Below are positions 17,137 to 26,713 of a stretch of DNA of 64,000 bases, piece after piece. The DNA comes from Burkholderiaceae bacterium (lineage in GTDB: Bacteria > Pseudomonadota > Gammaproteobacteria > Burkholderiales > Burkholderiaceae), in NCBI GenBank assembly GCA_023266335.1, contig JAHFQJ010000001.1:178044-242043 (forward strand), written 5' to 3'. Below the pieces are notes generated by a model. The model saw only the letters and a program-made list of their open reading frames with translations. It searched no databases and was not told the DNA's origin. Every line of letters starts with the position of its first letter. Within the stretch, counting starts at the first letter, position 1. The translations under genes and the position numbers were made by a program.

Positions 17137-18357
17137 ATGCATTTTTTTAATAAAAAAAATTATATATTTACTTTGGCTTTACTAGTTGCAAATAGTAATT
17201 TATATGCTAGAAATATTGACTTTAACAGTCTATTTAATGATGCATGGAATAAACAACCAAATAGTCAGAATATTGAAATTTCTAAAAGAATAGTTGATTT
17301 ATCACAAAAGCAAGCCATTAGCATTTTTAGTCAAAAACCATCTATAGAAATATCATCATCTCTAGGCATTGAAAAAGAATATAATCTTAAAGCTAACTTT
17401 GAGTTTAAAAATAAAAATCAACGAAATTTATCTCTATCATTACTTGATAATCAAAATATTAGTATAAATTTAGAGCAGTTAAAAGATAAGTTAGAATTTT
17501 CTAACTTACTGCGTAATGCTTGCTGGGAATTAATTACTGTACAAAAAAAGTTAGAAGCGATTCAGCAGGAAATTAGCTTTAGTATCATTCTTAGAGATAA
17601 TATTTTTAAAGAATATAAATCTGGAATTATTTCTTATATTAATTTTCAGCAAACTGAAATAGAATTATTGAAATTACAAAGAAGCAAGCAAGAATTAGAC
17701 ATAGATTTGCAAGATAAATTGAATAAATTAATCAATATTTCTAATTCAAATATTCAGCCTGATGATAATATTAATATGAATTCAGATTTGAATTTATATC
17801 AAAGTATTTTTAGCAAAAATGATCAATTTAATGTAGAAAATCACCCTATATATAAATATCAGCAAAATATCTTAGAAAATTCTTACTTGCAAAAAAATTA
17901 TCTTCTTAATAAACCACAAAATCCTATTACTTGGTCGGTTGGAATAAATAGCAAAACTCAAAATAAAACTAATAATAGCCTAATATTTGGTATGCAAATT
18001 CCTTTAGGCAGAGATTATAGCAAAGAAATTGAAGCTAGTGAATTAGAAAAAAAATCTTTACAGCAAAAAACTCAATTAAATCTTTTAAGAAATCAATTAG
18101 AGAATGATTTTATTAGAAATAAAAATTTATCTATATCCTTAGCTCAACAACTAAATAATTTGCAAACTGCAATTAATCAGCAAAAGCAAATTTATAATTC
18201 TTATTTCAAAGGTTTACAAGTTGGGCAAATTGACATGCAAACTTATCTAAAATCTAAACAAGATTTATTTAATTTACAGCAAGATTTTATAAATCAAACG
18301 ATTAGGCTTGAAAAAGTTAAAAGTGATTTATTACAAAATTTAGGTATTTTACCTTAA
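17137..18357 (+). CDS. Outer membrane efflux protein (CzcC/TolC-type)
   Basis: The 406-residue protein has a signal peptide (cleavage near ANSNLYA) and two long amphipathic heptad segments (about residues 130-200 and 290-400) as in TolC-fold channels. PLGRDYSKEIEASELEKKSLQQ and the final SDLLQNLGILP are family-like. It would form the outer-membrane duct of the RND pump encoded downstream (order C, B, A). The protein is Asn/Lys/Gln-rich in keeping with the AT bias. It lies between the CzcI-like gene and the fusion protein, with 38 bases to the latter. Confidence 0.82.
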   Translation: MHFFNKKNYIFTLALLVANSNLYARNIDFNSLFNDAWNKQPNSQNIEISKRIVDLSQKQAISIFSQKPSIEISSSLGIEKEYNLKANFEFKNKNQRNLSLSLLDNQNISINLEQLKDKLEFSNLLRNACWELITVQKKLEAIQQEISFSIILRDNIFKEYKSGIISYINFQQTEIELLKLQRSKQELDIDLQDKLNKLINISNSNIQPDDNINMNSDLNLYQSIFSKNDQFNVENHPIYKYQQNILENSYLQKNYLLNKPQNPITWSVGINSKTQNKTNNSLIFGMQIPLGRDYSKEIEASELEKKSLQQKTQLNLLRNQLENDFIRNKNLSISLAQQLNNLQTAINQQKQIYNSYFKGLQVGQIDMQTYLKSKQDLFNLQQDFINQTIRLEKVKSDLLQNLGILP

Positions 18358-18395
18358 ATAATTATCCATTCAATAATTAAGATTTTAGGATTTCT

Positions 18396-19316
18396 ATGAA
18401 AAATATTAAACAAAGCTTATCTTTAGCTTGTGTAGCTGCCATAATTTTTAGTCTTTTTAGTAATTATGCATATGCTCATGGTGATAATAATCATGACGAC
18501 GAACCAATAAAAATAAAGAAAAAGCATGTAATAAAAGATAAACAAGCATTAATTCAACAACAGCCATTATTAGAGGAAGTAAAAGATAATGCCACTATTC
18601 TATTAAATGCTAAGGTTTCATCTAACCCTAAAAATATTCGTTATGTTTTTAGTGATTTCGATGGATTACTAAGTATTGATAAGCCTATCATATTAGGTCA
18701 AGTAGTAAGAAAATGGCAAATATTAGGAAGGGTTAAATCAATATTATCGCCTATTGAATCATCTAATTATAAGATGCAAATTGCTAGCTTGCAGGGCGAA
18801 TTAAATCAGCAGAAAGCTAAATTAAAACGCTATCAATCTATTAGTGAGCTTATAGCTCAAAAAGACATTGATGAAGCTAATCTAGCTATTACAAGTTTAA
18901 CTAAGCAGATTAATGCTATGCAAAATAATATACAAAAATCTAATATTCTAGTATCTCCAATTAATGGCATAGTTACACAAAGCAATATGAATGCAAGTAA
19001 ATTTATTGAAAATAAAACACCTTTATTAGAAATAAGTACGCATGATAATTTAGAAATTCAGGCAGAGTATTATTTAACAAATTATGAGAATAATAATTTT
19101 AATCAAAGAAGTGCTTTACTAATATTTAATCAGCAAAAAATCCCTTTGATTTATACAGGCTACATACCAATTATTTCTGATACTAAAAACAGTATAACAT
19201 TGCGATTTTCCTTACCTAAAAATACTAATCTTAATTTAATTTTAGGTCAGCGTTTAAATATTGAATTTAGCTCTACATTGAGAATAAATAATGAAGGAGT
19301 TAATAATGTTAAATAA
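18396..19316 (+). CDS. RND efflux membrane-fusion protein (CzcB-type)
   Basis: The 306-residue periplasmic adaptor has a signal peptide ending in ANYAYA-like sequence (SNYAYAHGDNNHDDE), followed by a His/Asp-rich stretch that could bind metal. Two half-lipoyl motifs surround a coiled-coil hairpin (about residues 125-190); the second reads ILVSPINGIVTQSN. It is short for CzcB. It links the pump CzcA-like protein to the outer-membrane channel. Its last 11 bases overlap the start of the pump gene, indicating translational coupling. Confidence 0.82.
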   Translation: MKNIKQSLSLACVAAIIFSLFSNYAYAHGDNNHDDEPIKIKKKHVIKDKQALIQQQPLLEEVKDNATILLNAKVSSNPKNIRYVFSDFDGLLSIDKPIILGQVVRKWQILGRVKSILSPIESSNYKMQIASLQGELNQQKAKLKRYQSISELIAQKDIDEANLAITSLTKQINAMQNNIQKSNILVSPINGIVTQSNMNASKFIENKTPLLEISTHDNLEIQAEYYLTNYENNNFNQRSALLIFNQQKIPLIYTGYIPIISDTKNSITLRFSLPKNTNLNLILGQRLNIEFSSTLRINNEGVNNVK

Positions 19317-22300
19317 TCTTTTTAATAAAATTGTAAATACTGCTTTACAATATAAAATAGTAGTTTTAATTATAGCCGTTTTATGGTCAGCATTGGGTTT
19401 ATTTATAGCTAAAGATATAAGTATTGATGTGCTGCCAAATTTGAATAAACCATCAATAACTATAATGACAGAATCTGGCGGGCGTTCAGCTTTAGAAGTA
19501 GAACAACAAATTACTAATCCAATTCAAAATCAATTAAGTGGAATAATTGGCTTACAAAATGTACGTTCAACATCAAGTTTAGGTTTAAGTATTGTTTATT
19601 TAAATTTTGAGTGGGGACAAGATATTTATAGGCTTAGACAACTGGTTAGTGAAAAACTAACTAGTGTAAAAGCACAATTACCCAGTGATGTACAGCCTGG
19701 TATGTCGCCAATTAGTTCAATTATGGGCGAAGTTATGCTTTTTGCTTTACCTATTAATAATAATGGGGGTAATTTTAATGAAAATGCAATGAAGGCAAGA
19801 GAATATGCAGATTTTACAATAAGACCACGATTATTAAATATCAGAGGTGTAGCACAAATAACCCCAATTGGCGGCATAGTTAGGCAATATAAAATATCTC
19901 CAAATATTAATGCTATTCAACAAGCAGGAATTAGTATAGAAGATTTAATCCGGCAAATATCTAATTTTGGTAAAAATAGCAGTGCAGGTTTTTTAGTTAT
20001 TGATAACCAAGAATGGATTATACAAAATCTTGCTAAACAAGATTTAGATAGCTTAAAAAATACACCAATAAAAATTTCTAATAATCAAACCTTACCTTTA
20101 TATACTTTAGCTAAAGTTGAATTTTCATCTGCTGTAAAAAGAGGTGATGCAATGTTTAATGGTAAACCTGCAGTTATAATTGGCATACAAAAACAGCCTG
20201 ATGTTGATACATTAAAATTAACTCAAGCATTAGAACAATCAATTGCTGATTTAGAAAAAAATAAGCCTGTATTTATTGATAAGCCTGTTATTACATTTAA
20301 GCAAGCTGATTTTATTAATAATTCAATTAGTAATTTAAGCCATAAATTACTAAATGCAGCAGGTATCATAGCAATTATTGTATGGTTATTTTTAGGCAAC
20401 TTTCATTCTACTCTAGTTGCATTAACAGCTTTACCTCTATCTATTTTAACCACTATTTTATGTTTTAGATATTTTGGTTTAAGTATAAATACTATGACTT
20501 TAGGCGGTTTAGCAATTAGTATTGGTGAATTAGTTGATGATGCAGTAGTTGATTTAGAAAATATTACAAGACGTTATAAATTAGCCAAACAACAAGGAAT
20601 AAATTTTAATTTAATTCATTTAATCAAAGAGGCTTCTATTGAGGTTAGAGGTAGTGTTTTATATGCTACTTTAATTATTATCATGGTATTTTTACCTTTA
20701 TTATTCTTACCAAATATGGAAGGAAAATTATTTACCCCACTAGGAATTGCCTATATTGTATCAATTTTATCTTCATTATTAGTTGCAATTACAGTTACTC
20801 CTGTACTTAGTTATTATATAATTCCTAAAATTAAACTTACACATCCTAAACACTTGGTTTATTTACAAAATATATATGCTAAAAGTCTTAATTGCCTATT
20901 TAGTAAAACTAAAATTCTAAGCACTATATTATTAATTAGTTTGGCTATAGCAATAATAGGTATACTATTTATACCCAAAACATTTTTACCACCATTTAAT
21001 GAAGGTAGCATATTACTTGATTTTAGAATGGAGGCAGGTACATCTCTGCAAACCAGCGTAGAAAATATCACAAAAATTCAGAAAGAATTAATAAAAATTT
21101 CTGGTATTCAACATATTGGTGTTAGAGGCGGAAGAGCAGAATTAGATGAACATGCAGAAGGCGTAAATGTATCAGAATTTGATGTAAAAATAAAAGACCA
21201 TCAAAATAATGAAGAAATATATACAAAAATACGTAAAGTTTTTGAAAATTTTGAAGGTAATATGACTATAGGGCAGCCTATTTCGCATAGAATTGACCAT
21301 TTATTATCTGGTGTACGTTCACCTATTGTAATAAAAATCTTTGGACATGATACTGATATATTAAAAAAGCAGGCAATAGAAATACAAAATAAGCTAAAGA
21401 ATATAGCAGGTTTAGTTGATATAAACATTGAAAAACAAAAAAAAGTACCGCATATTTTTATTACTATAAAGCCTCAAGCTAGTTTATATGGCATTAGCGA
21501 AGAAAACTTGTTTCAACAAATACAAAAATTAATTAATGGAGAAAAAATTAATGAAATTATAAAGAATAATCAAAAATTCAATATGATTTTAAAAGTAGAA
21601 ACTAATAATATAAATGATTTAAATAATCTAATGATTAATACTCCGCAAGGTTTAATCACATTACAACAAATTGCTAATATACAAATGGGAGAAAGTATTA
21701 ATCAAATTCAACAGGAGAATAGCCAGCGTAGAATTGTAATTAGTGCCAATACAAGCCATCGTTCTTTATCTGCTGTTGCTAAAGATATTCAAAAAATCTT
21801 AAACGAGCATAAATTACCTAGTAGCTATTTTTTAAGCTTTGAGGGTCAATATAAAGCACAAAATCAAGCCACATATATAATCAGTTTATTATCTATATTA
21901 GCATTATTAGGAGTTATTGCAATTTTATATCAATTATACAAAAACTGGTTATTAGTAACATTAGTTTTAGCTAATATTCCGTTTGCAATGATTGGAGCTG
22001 TTGCCATGTTATATATAACATCAACTCCATTATCTATAGCTTCTATGGTTGGATTTATTACTTTAGCTGGCATAGCTAGTCGTAATGGTATATTAAAAAT
22101 TAGTCATTATCTAAAATTAATAGATGAAGGTAATACTTTAAATAAAACATTAATTATTCAAGGAGCTAAAGATAGATTAAATCCGGTATTAATGACAGCT
22201 TTAACAGCTAGTTTAGCCTTGATGCCATTACTTTTATATAAAAGCCAAGCAGGGAGTGAAATATTATACCCAGTCGCTGTTGTTATTATTGGCGGTCTAT

Positions 22301-22407
22301 TTACTAGTACGCTAATTGATAGTTTTATGACACCATTATGGTTTTATGCTTTAGCTAAACAATTGAACAAATGTGAGACATGCAGGAGCGAAAATATAAC
22401 AAAATAA
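19306..22407 (+). CDS. Heavy-metal efflux RND pump (CzcA/CusA superfamily)
   Basis: I choose the ATG at 19306, which has GGAG seven bases upstream, over an in-frame upstream codon. The 1033-residue protein has 12 membrane segments in the RND layout with two large periplasmic loops. The fourth segment reads GGLAISIGELVDDAVVDLEN: the acidic residues in helix 4 mark heavy-metal exporters (HME), and the GELVDDAVVD version differs from the CusA form (GAMVDAAIV). It is driven by protons and exports metal ions from periplasm or cytoplasm. The substrate, likely a divalent metal such as Zn, Co, Cd or Ni, is inferred from the operon, not proved. Confidence 0.92.
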   Translation: MLNNLFNKIVNTALQYKIVVLIIAVLWSALGLFIAKDISIDVLPNLNKPSITIMTESGGRSALEVEQQITNPIQNQLSGIIGLQNVRSTSSLGLSIVYLNFEWGQDIYRLRQLVSEKLTSVKAQLPSDVQPGMSPISSIMGEVMLFALPINNNGGNFNENAMKAREYADFTIRPRLLNIRGVAQITPIGGIVRQYKISPNINAIQQAGISIEDLIRQISNFGKNSSAGFLVIDNQEWIIQNLAKQDLDSLKNTPIKISNNQTLPLYTLAKVEFSSAVKRGDAMFNGKPAVIIGIQKQPDVDTLKLTQALEQSIADLEKNKPVFIDKPVITFKQADFINNSISNLSHKLLNAAGIIAIIVWLFLGNFHSTLVALTALPLSILTTILCFRYFGLSINTMTLGGLAISIGELVDDAVVDLENITRRYKLAKQQGINFNLIHLIKEASIEVRGSVLYATLIIIMVFLPLLFLPNMEGKLFTPLGIAYIVSILSSLLVAITVTPVLSYYIIPKIKLTHPKHLVYLQNIYAKSLNCLFSKTKILSTILLISLAIAIIGILFIPKTFLPPFNEGSILLDFRMEAGTSLQTSVENITKIQKELIKISGIQHIGVRGGRAELDEHAEGVNVSEFDVKIKDHQNNEEIYTKIRKVFENFEGNMTIGQPISHRIDHLLSGVRSPIVIKIFGHDTDILKKQAIEIQNKLKNIAGLVDINIEKQKKVPHIFITIKPQASLYGISEENLFQQIQKLINGEKINEIIKNNQKFNMILKVETNNINDLNNLMINTPQGLITLQQIANIQMGESINQIQQENSQRRIVISANTSHRSLSAVAKDIQKILNEHKLPSSYFLSFEGQYKAQNQATYIISLLSILALLGVIAILYQLYKNWLLVTLVLANIPFAMIGAVAMLYITSTPLSIASMVGFITLAGIASRNGILKISHYLKLIDEGNTLNKTLIIQGAKDRLNPVLMTALTASLALMPLLLYKSQAGSEILYPVAVVIIGGLFTSTLIDSFMTPLWFYALAKQLNKCETCRSENITK

Positions 22408-22456
22408 GGATAATAGATAAAATATACACATTATTTGCTCAATCTCGGAAATCCGG

Positions 22457-22614
22457 GATTGCCCAACTAATTTGATAGCATTAATCATGATACCTGATAA
22501 ATCCGTCTGTTAAAATAAGCATGCAGGTATCTATGGATTCTTGCATACGCATGAATGACCATGGTTTGATATTAGATAATAATTCAGTTAATTTTTCAAA
22601 TTACTTGTTCAATC
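22457..22614 (+). repeat. GATTGAGCAA-family repeat, copy A
   Basis: It runs from GATTGCCCAACTAATTTGAT to TCAAATTACTTGTTCAATC, imperfect inverted ends. The interior (GCAGGTATCTATGGATTC, then GAATGACC and GTTTGATATTA) matches the reverse complement of the copy at 35375-35547. The hairpin CAATCTCGG/CCGGGATTG at 22440-22461 lies across its left end and may serve as a terminator for the metal-pump operon. Confidence 0.65.
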
Positions 22615-22698
22615 CCTGAAATCTCTTTAATTTTACAAAATACTAAATAACAGTTAAAATAACACCTATTAAAATAAATTCAAGTAAAAATATACACT

Positions 22699-23061
22699 AT
22701 GAAGTTACACCGCATTCTATTTAAAGTAATGCTATTGCCGGCTGCTTTTATTGCAGTAAATTGCTATGCACAAGAACCTACAGGTAATTTTAAGGATGCA
22801 CAATCAAATGTAGCAATGTGTATTGGTTGCCATGCACTGCCAAATTATAAATCATCTTTCCCTTTGGTATATAGTGTACCGTTGTTAGGCGGACAGAATG
22901 CTGCTTACATCATTAAAGCATTAAAGGGTTATCAAGCTGGCGATCGTAAAAATCCGACTATGCAAAGTATTGCCGGAAGTTTATCAGATCAGGATATAGC
23001 AGATTTAGCAGCTTATTACAGCCGGCAGACTGCTGATTCAGCTAATAATAATACAAAATAA
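22699..23061 (+). CDS. Class I cytochrome c, small periplasmic
   Basis: The 120-residue protein has a signal peptide (MKLHRILFKVMLLPAAFIAV, cleavage near CYAQ) and one haem site CIGCH at about residues 41-45. The probable axial Met is in NPTMQSIAGSLSDQDIADLAAYY, a pattern of cytochrome c4/c5/c553-type proteins. It would carry electrons in the periplasm between respiratory complexes. It is followed after 13 bases by a second cytochrome of similar size, so the two are probably co-expressed. Confidence 0.88.
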   Translation: MKLHRILFKVMLLPAAFIAVNCYAQEPTGNFKDAQSNVAMCIGCHALPNYKSSFPLVYSVPLLGGQNAAYIIKALKGYQAGDRKNPTMQSIAGSLSDQDIADLAAYYSRQTADSANNNTK

Positions 23062-23074
23062 ACATAGGGTTTTT

Positions 23075-23428
23075 ATGAAAACATACATTAGAATATTAAG
23101 TGTTAGCCTTATATTATTTATTTCTTTGGTTAATGGCTGTTTTGCAGCAGATAAGCAAAAAGGTGCAGTTTTAGTTAAAGAAAAAAATTGTGCTAGTTGT
23201 CATGGGGCTGATTTTAGAAAAACAATTTCACCAGATTATCCAAAATTAGCAGGTCAAAAAGAAGATTATTTATATTATGCTTTAGCATCGTATAAATCTA
23301 GAGATATAAATTTTGGGCGTTCTAATCCAATTATGCAGGGGCAAGTTCAGTCTTTATCAAATAAAGATATGAAAGATATTGCAGCATATTTGTCTAGTTT
23401 GCCTAGTGATTTAGTTTTAAAGAAATGA
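23075..23428 (+). CDS. Class I cytochrome c, small periplasmic (second)
   Basis: The 117-residue protein has a signal peptide (cleavage near CFAAD) and the haem site CASCH at about residues 39-43. The axial Met is in NPIMQGQVQSLSNKDMKDIAAYL. The two cytochromes share the Met-containing C-terminal pattern and are likely tandem relatives; together they resemble the two halves of a dihaem cytochrome c4. It ends with TGA, showing that TGA is a stop here. The convergent radA ends 26 bases further on. Confidence 0.88.
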   Translation: MKTYIRILSVSLILFISLVNGCFAADKQKGAVLVKEKNCASCHGADFRKTISPDYPKLAGQKEDYLYYALASYKSRDINFGRSNPIMQGQVQSLSNKDMKDIAAYLSSLPSDLVLKK

Positions 23429-23454
23429 TGGTGGTGGTGAGATATACATTAATC

Positions 23455-24837
23455 TTAGGATAGTTTTCTTAAAAAGCTTGTCATATCTTCAATTCTTTTT
23501 AATGGAATAATCTCTAAACCGGCAATATTCGTTTTAGGCATATTGCCTGCTGGAATAAGAGCGATATTAAAACCTAATTTAGCGGCTTCTTTTAAGCGTT
23601 CTTGCCCTTTGGGAGAGGGTCTTATTTCTCCGGCTAAACCAACTTCGCCAAATGCGACTAATTTTTTTGGTAACGGGCGGTTTAATAATGAAGAACATAT
23701 AGCCAATAATACTGGAATATCAATTGCAGTTTCACTAATTTTTACTCCGCCGACAGCATTAATAAATACATCTTGATTAAAGCAGGCAATGCCCGCATGC
23801 TTATGTAAAACGGCTAATAACATAGATAAACGGTTTTGTTCTAAGCCTAATGATAATCTTTTAGGATTAGGCATAGGTGTAGCATCAACTAAAGCTTGTA
23901 TTTCAACTAAAATTTGCCTAGTGCCTTCTTGAGTAACCATGATACAGCTTCCTGCTATATCTTGTTCATGATGAGATAAAAATAAAGCAGACGGGTTATT
24001 CACGCATTTTAAACCTTTATCTGTCATTGCAAATACACCAAGTTCATTCACTGCGCCAAATCTATTTTTAAATGCTCGAATTAATCTAAAAGATGAATAT
24101 TGATCGCCTTCAAAATATAAAACAGTATCTACAATATGTTCTAATACCCTTGGTCCTGCTAAGTGTCCGTCTTTAGTAACATGCCCTACTAGCAAAATTA
24201 CTATGTTATCTTGTTTTGCTATACGGGTAAGCTGGGCAGCACATTCTTTAACTTGGCTCACTGAACCAGGGGCTGAATTTAAATGCCGGCTATATAAAGT
24301 TTGAATGGAATCTATAACTGCAATTTTAGGTTTAACCGACTGTAAATTATTTATTATGTTATCAAGCTCAATGTCATTTAATAACTGAATGCCGTTAGCA
24401 GATAATCCAAGTCGATTAGCTCTTAATGCAATTTGATTACTGGATTCTTCTCCGCTAACATACATAACACTATGCTGATTAGCCAGCAGACTTAATGTTT
24501 GTAATAATAATGTAGACTTTCCTATTCCGGGGTCGCCACCTATTAATACAACTGCTCCTTCTACTAATCCACCGCCTAGAACTCTATCAAATTCAGGGAT
24601 ATGCGTAGTAAACCTTTCAATTTCTTGAGTTTTTATATCACTTAGAGTTACAAGTTTAGCTGTATTTTTTCCATGATAAGAGTTGTAATTATTTGTTTGC
24701 TTTGAAGAAGAGGCAGAGGAGCTGAATTTTTCTTCAATTAATGTATTCCAAGCTTTACAATGCGTACATTGTCCTTGCCACTTATGACTTTCTCCGCCGC
24801 ATTCTGAGCAGAAAAAAACAGTTTTTTGTTTAGACAT
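23455..24837 (-). CDS. radA: DNA repair protein RadA (Sms)
   Basis: The 460-residue protein has the N-terminal zinc finger CSECGGESHKWQGQCTHC, the RecA-like ATPase with Walker A GGDPGIGKST near residue 95, the RadA-specific KNRFG motif near residue 255 and a C-terminal Lon-like domain. RadA is a hexameric helicase that promotes branch migration in recombination. Its start overlaps the stop of the upstream doxX-like gene by 8 bases, so they are coupled. It is convergent with the cytochrome pair. Full length. Confidence 0.96.
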   Translation of the reverse strand: MSKQKTVFFCSECGGESHKWQGQCTHCKAWNTLIEEKFSSSASSSKQTNNYNSYHGKNTAKLVTLSDIKTQEIERFTTHIPEFDRVLGGGLVEGAVVLIGGDPGIGKSTLLLQTLSLLANQHSVMYVSGEESSNQIALRANRLGLSANGIQLLNDIELDNIINNLQSVKPKIAVIDSIQTLYSRHLNSAPGSVSQVKECAAQLTRIAKQDNIVILLVGHVTKDGHLAGPRVLEHIVDTVLYFEGDQYSSFRLIRAFKNRFGAVNELGVFAMTDKGLKCVNNPSALFLSHHEQDIAGSCIMVTQEGTRQILVEIQALVDATPMPNPKRLSLGLEQNRLSMLLAVLHKHAGIACFNQDVFINAVGGVKISETAIDIPVLLAICSSLLNRPLPKKLVAFGEVGLAGEIRPSPKGQERLKEAAKLGFNIALIPAGNMPKTNIAGLEIIPLKRIEDMTSFLRKLS

Positions 24838-25387
24838 TATCTATCTGTTTGTTATCACAATTAGCTGATTTACATTTAAAGCACTTGCTGAATAAATAAT
24901 CTAGACTTATTTTACCTCCGCCTAAAGATAAAAGCGGTAAAAACATAATTAAAAATATTAAAGGAAGTTTATAATTTCCTAATCCGTCGCCCTGTTCATC
25001 AATGATACGGTAACCAGTTAGTACATCGCTGAAAGAATGCCATTTGTCTGAAAAATGCACACTTATCATGGCAACAATTGTAATAATGATTAAATTAAAG
25101 CTAAATAGTCTGGTTGCAATGCCTAAAATTAGGGCAATTCCGCCGGTGAATTCAAAAAATATTGATGCATGCCAGTTCATTTCAGGAGAAAGTAAGCTAA
25201 AAGGAAAGGGGAAATGTATATCTGTAAACCAATTTTGTCCATTAAACTTATTATAGCCGGCATGTAAAAACTCCCAACCTAAACATATGCGCAAAAAAAG
25301 CGGCACAATATGTTCATTCATACTAGATAATTTATTTTTAAGAGTCGAATATAAACTACATAATTTAACACAAGTTATATTTTTCAT
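24830..25387 (-). CDS. DoxX-family inner membrane protein
   Basis: The 185-residue protein has about four membrane segments. The first includes LFLRICLGWEFLHAGYNKF, followed by a large polar loop, then FFEFTGGIALILGIATRLFS, typical of the DoxX family. The C-terminus has Cys-rich residues (CFKCKSANCDN) which are not typical and may bind metal. DoxX proteins act in redox or detoxification complexes in some bacteria, but the function varies. It overlaps radA by 8 bases. Confidence 0.8.
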   Translation of the reverse strand: MKNITCVKLCSLYSTLKNKLSSMNEHIVPLFLRICLGWEFLHAGYNKFNGQNWFTDIHFPFPFSLLSPEMNWHASIFFEFTGGIALILGIATRLFSFNLIIITIVAMISVHFSDKWHSFSDVLTGYRIIDEQGDGLGNYKLPLIFLIMFLPLLSLGGGKISLDYLFSKCFKCKSANCDNKQIDNV

Positions 25388-25690
25388 ATTATTTTGTCTT
25401 TATAAAAGAATTTTATGTTGAGGAAGTACTTTAAATGTCCGCCATGTTCAACAAATTAGATTTCAAATTGCGAACTTCGCTTTGCAGCCGCAAAATGAAC
25501 TACTATTAATATAGAAACGAGCCATAAATAAAAAGGTATTATGGTTAAGCAAAATAAAATACAGGAACGACTATGGCTACAGCTACGGAAAATTCTATCA
25601 TAAATAAATGCATGCTGTATAGTAAGTGAATAATTGAATAAATAATGTTAATATCTATATATTCATCTTAATTATAAATATTAAAATAAC
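25388..25690. other. Divergent intergenic region between doxX and queA
   Basis: About 300 bases holding a TATACTAAT-family repeat at 25455-25512. The rest is AT-rich, with the divergent promoters not clearly resolved and no gene seen. Confidence 0.45.
25455..25512. repeat. TATACTAAT-family repeat, copy 4 (diverged)
   Basis: AATTAGATTTCAAATTGCGAA followed by CTTCGCTTTGCAGCCGCAAAA and ending CTATTAATAT (split here). It shares ATTTCAAnTTGCGAACTTCG with copies 1 and 3 but has lost most of the terminal inverted repeat. Confidence 0.5.
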
Positions 25691-26713
25691 ATGGATATAG
25701 AAAATTTCAATTTTAGATTACCCGCAAAATTAATTGCACAATATCCAAGTCAAGTACGCAGTCATAGCCGTTTGCTTATACATAATTATCAAAATAATCA
25801 CTTATGTATAAATGAAAAATTTTATAATTTACATAATTATCTTGATGAAAAAGATTTATTAGTATTTAATGATACTAAAGTTTTAAAAGCTAGGCTTTAT
25901 GGCAATAAAGACACCGGCGGAGCAATTGAAACATTAATTGAAAGAATTATAGAGCATAATCAGGCTTTGGTACAAATTAAGGCAAATAAATCTCCTAAAA
26001 TTGGACAAAATCTAAATTTTAATCAATATCAAGCTAAAGTTATTGAAAGAGTTTTACCGTTCTATAAATTAGAATTTAGCCATAATATATTGGATATACT
26101 GGAAGATTGCGGGCATTTGCCATTGCCGCCTTATATTCAAAGAGCAGATGATAAAGAAGATGAAGAGCGTTATCAAACTATATTTGCCAAACACTTAGGT
26201 GCAGCCGCTGCTCCGACTGCCTCCTTACATTTTGATGATGAATTAATGCAGAATATAAGAAATAAACATATAAATTATGCATATTTGACTTTACATGTAG
26301 GAGCCGGCACATTTAGTCCGGTTAAAGTACAAAATATTAATGAACATAAAATGCATACTGAACCATATGCACTTAATACAACACTAATAGAAAATATTGC
26401 ACAGACTAAGTCTAACGGCGGCAGAGTAATTGCAGTTGGAACAACAGCTTTACGCGCTTTGGAAAGTGCCTATAATGAAAATAAGCAAGCAGAAAAGCTA
26501 TGCGGTGAAACTAATATTTTTATCACCCCTGGCTATAAATTTAAAATAGCAGATGGACTGATTACCAATTTTCACTTACCGAAGTCTACATTACTCATGC
26601 TGGTATCAGCATTTATCGGTATAGAGGAAATGCATAAAGTATACGAACACGCAATAAAAGAGCAGTATAGATTTTTTAGTTATGGTGATGCCATGTTATG
26701 TTGGAGGAAATAA
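25691..26713 (+). CDS. queA: S-adenosylmethionine:tRNA ribosyltransferase-isomerase QueA
   Basis: The 340-residue enzyme transfers and isomerises the ribosyl group of AdoMet to preQ1 at position 34 of tRNA, giving epoxyqueuosine. Motifs: FRLPAKLIAQYPSQVRSHSRL at the start, DLLVFNDTKVLKARLYG, GHLPLPPYIQR, APTASLHFD, LHVGAGTFSPVK and GLITNFHLPKSTLLMLVSAF. tgt, its usual neighbour, does not follow; instead a lipoprotein gene starts at the TAATG overlap of its stop codon, so the two are coupled. Confidence 0.96.
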   Translation: MDIENFNFRLPAKLIAQYPSQVRSHSRLLIHNYQNNHLCINEKFYNLHNYLDEKDLLVFNDTKVLKARLYGNKDTGGAIETLIERIIEHNQALVQIKANKSPKIGQNLNFNQYQAKVIERVLPFYKLEFSHNILDILEDCGHLPLPPYIQRADDKEDEERYQTIFAKHLGAAAAPTASLHFDDELMQNIRNKHINYAYLTLHVGAGTFSPVKVQNINEHKMHTEPYALNTTLIENIAQTKSNGGRVIAVGTTALRALESAYNENKQAEKLCGETNIFITPGYKFKIADGLITNFHLPKSTLLMLVSAFIGIEEMHKVYEHAIKEQYRFFSYGDAMLCWRK

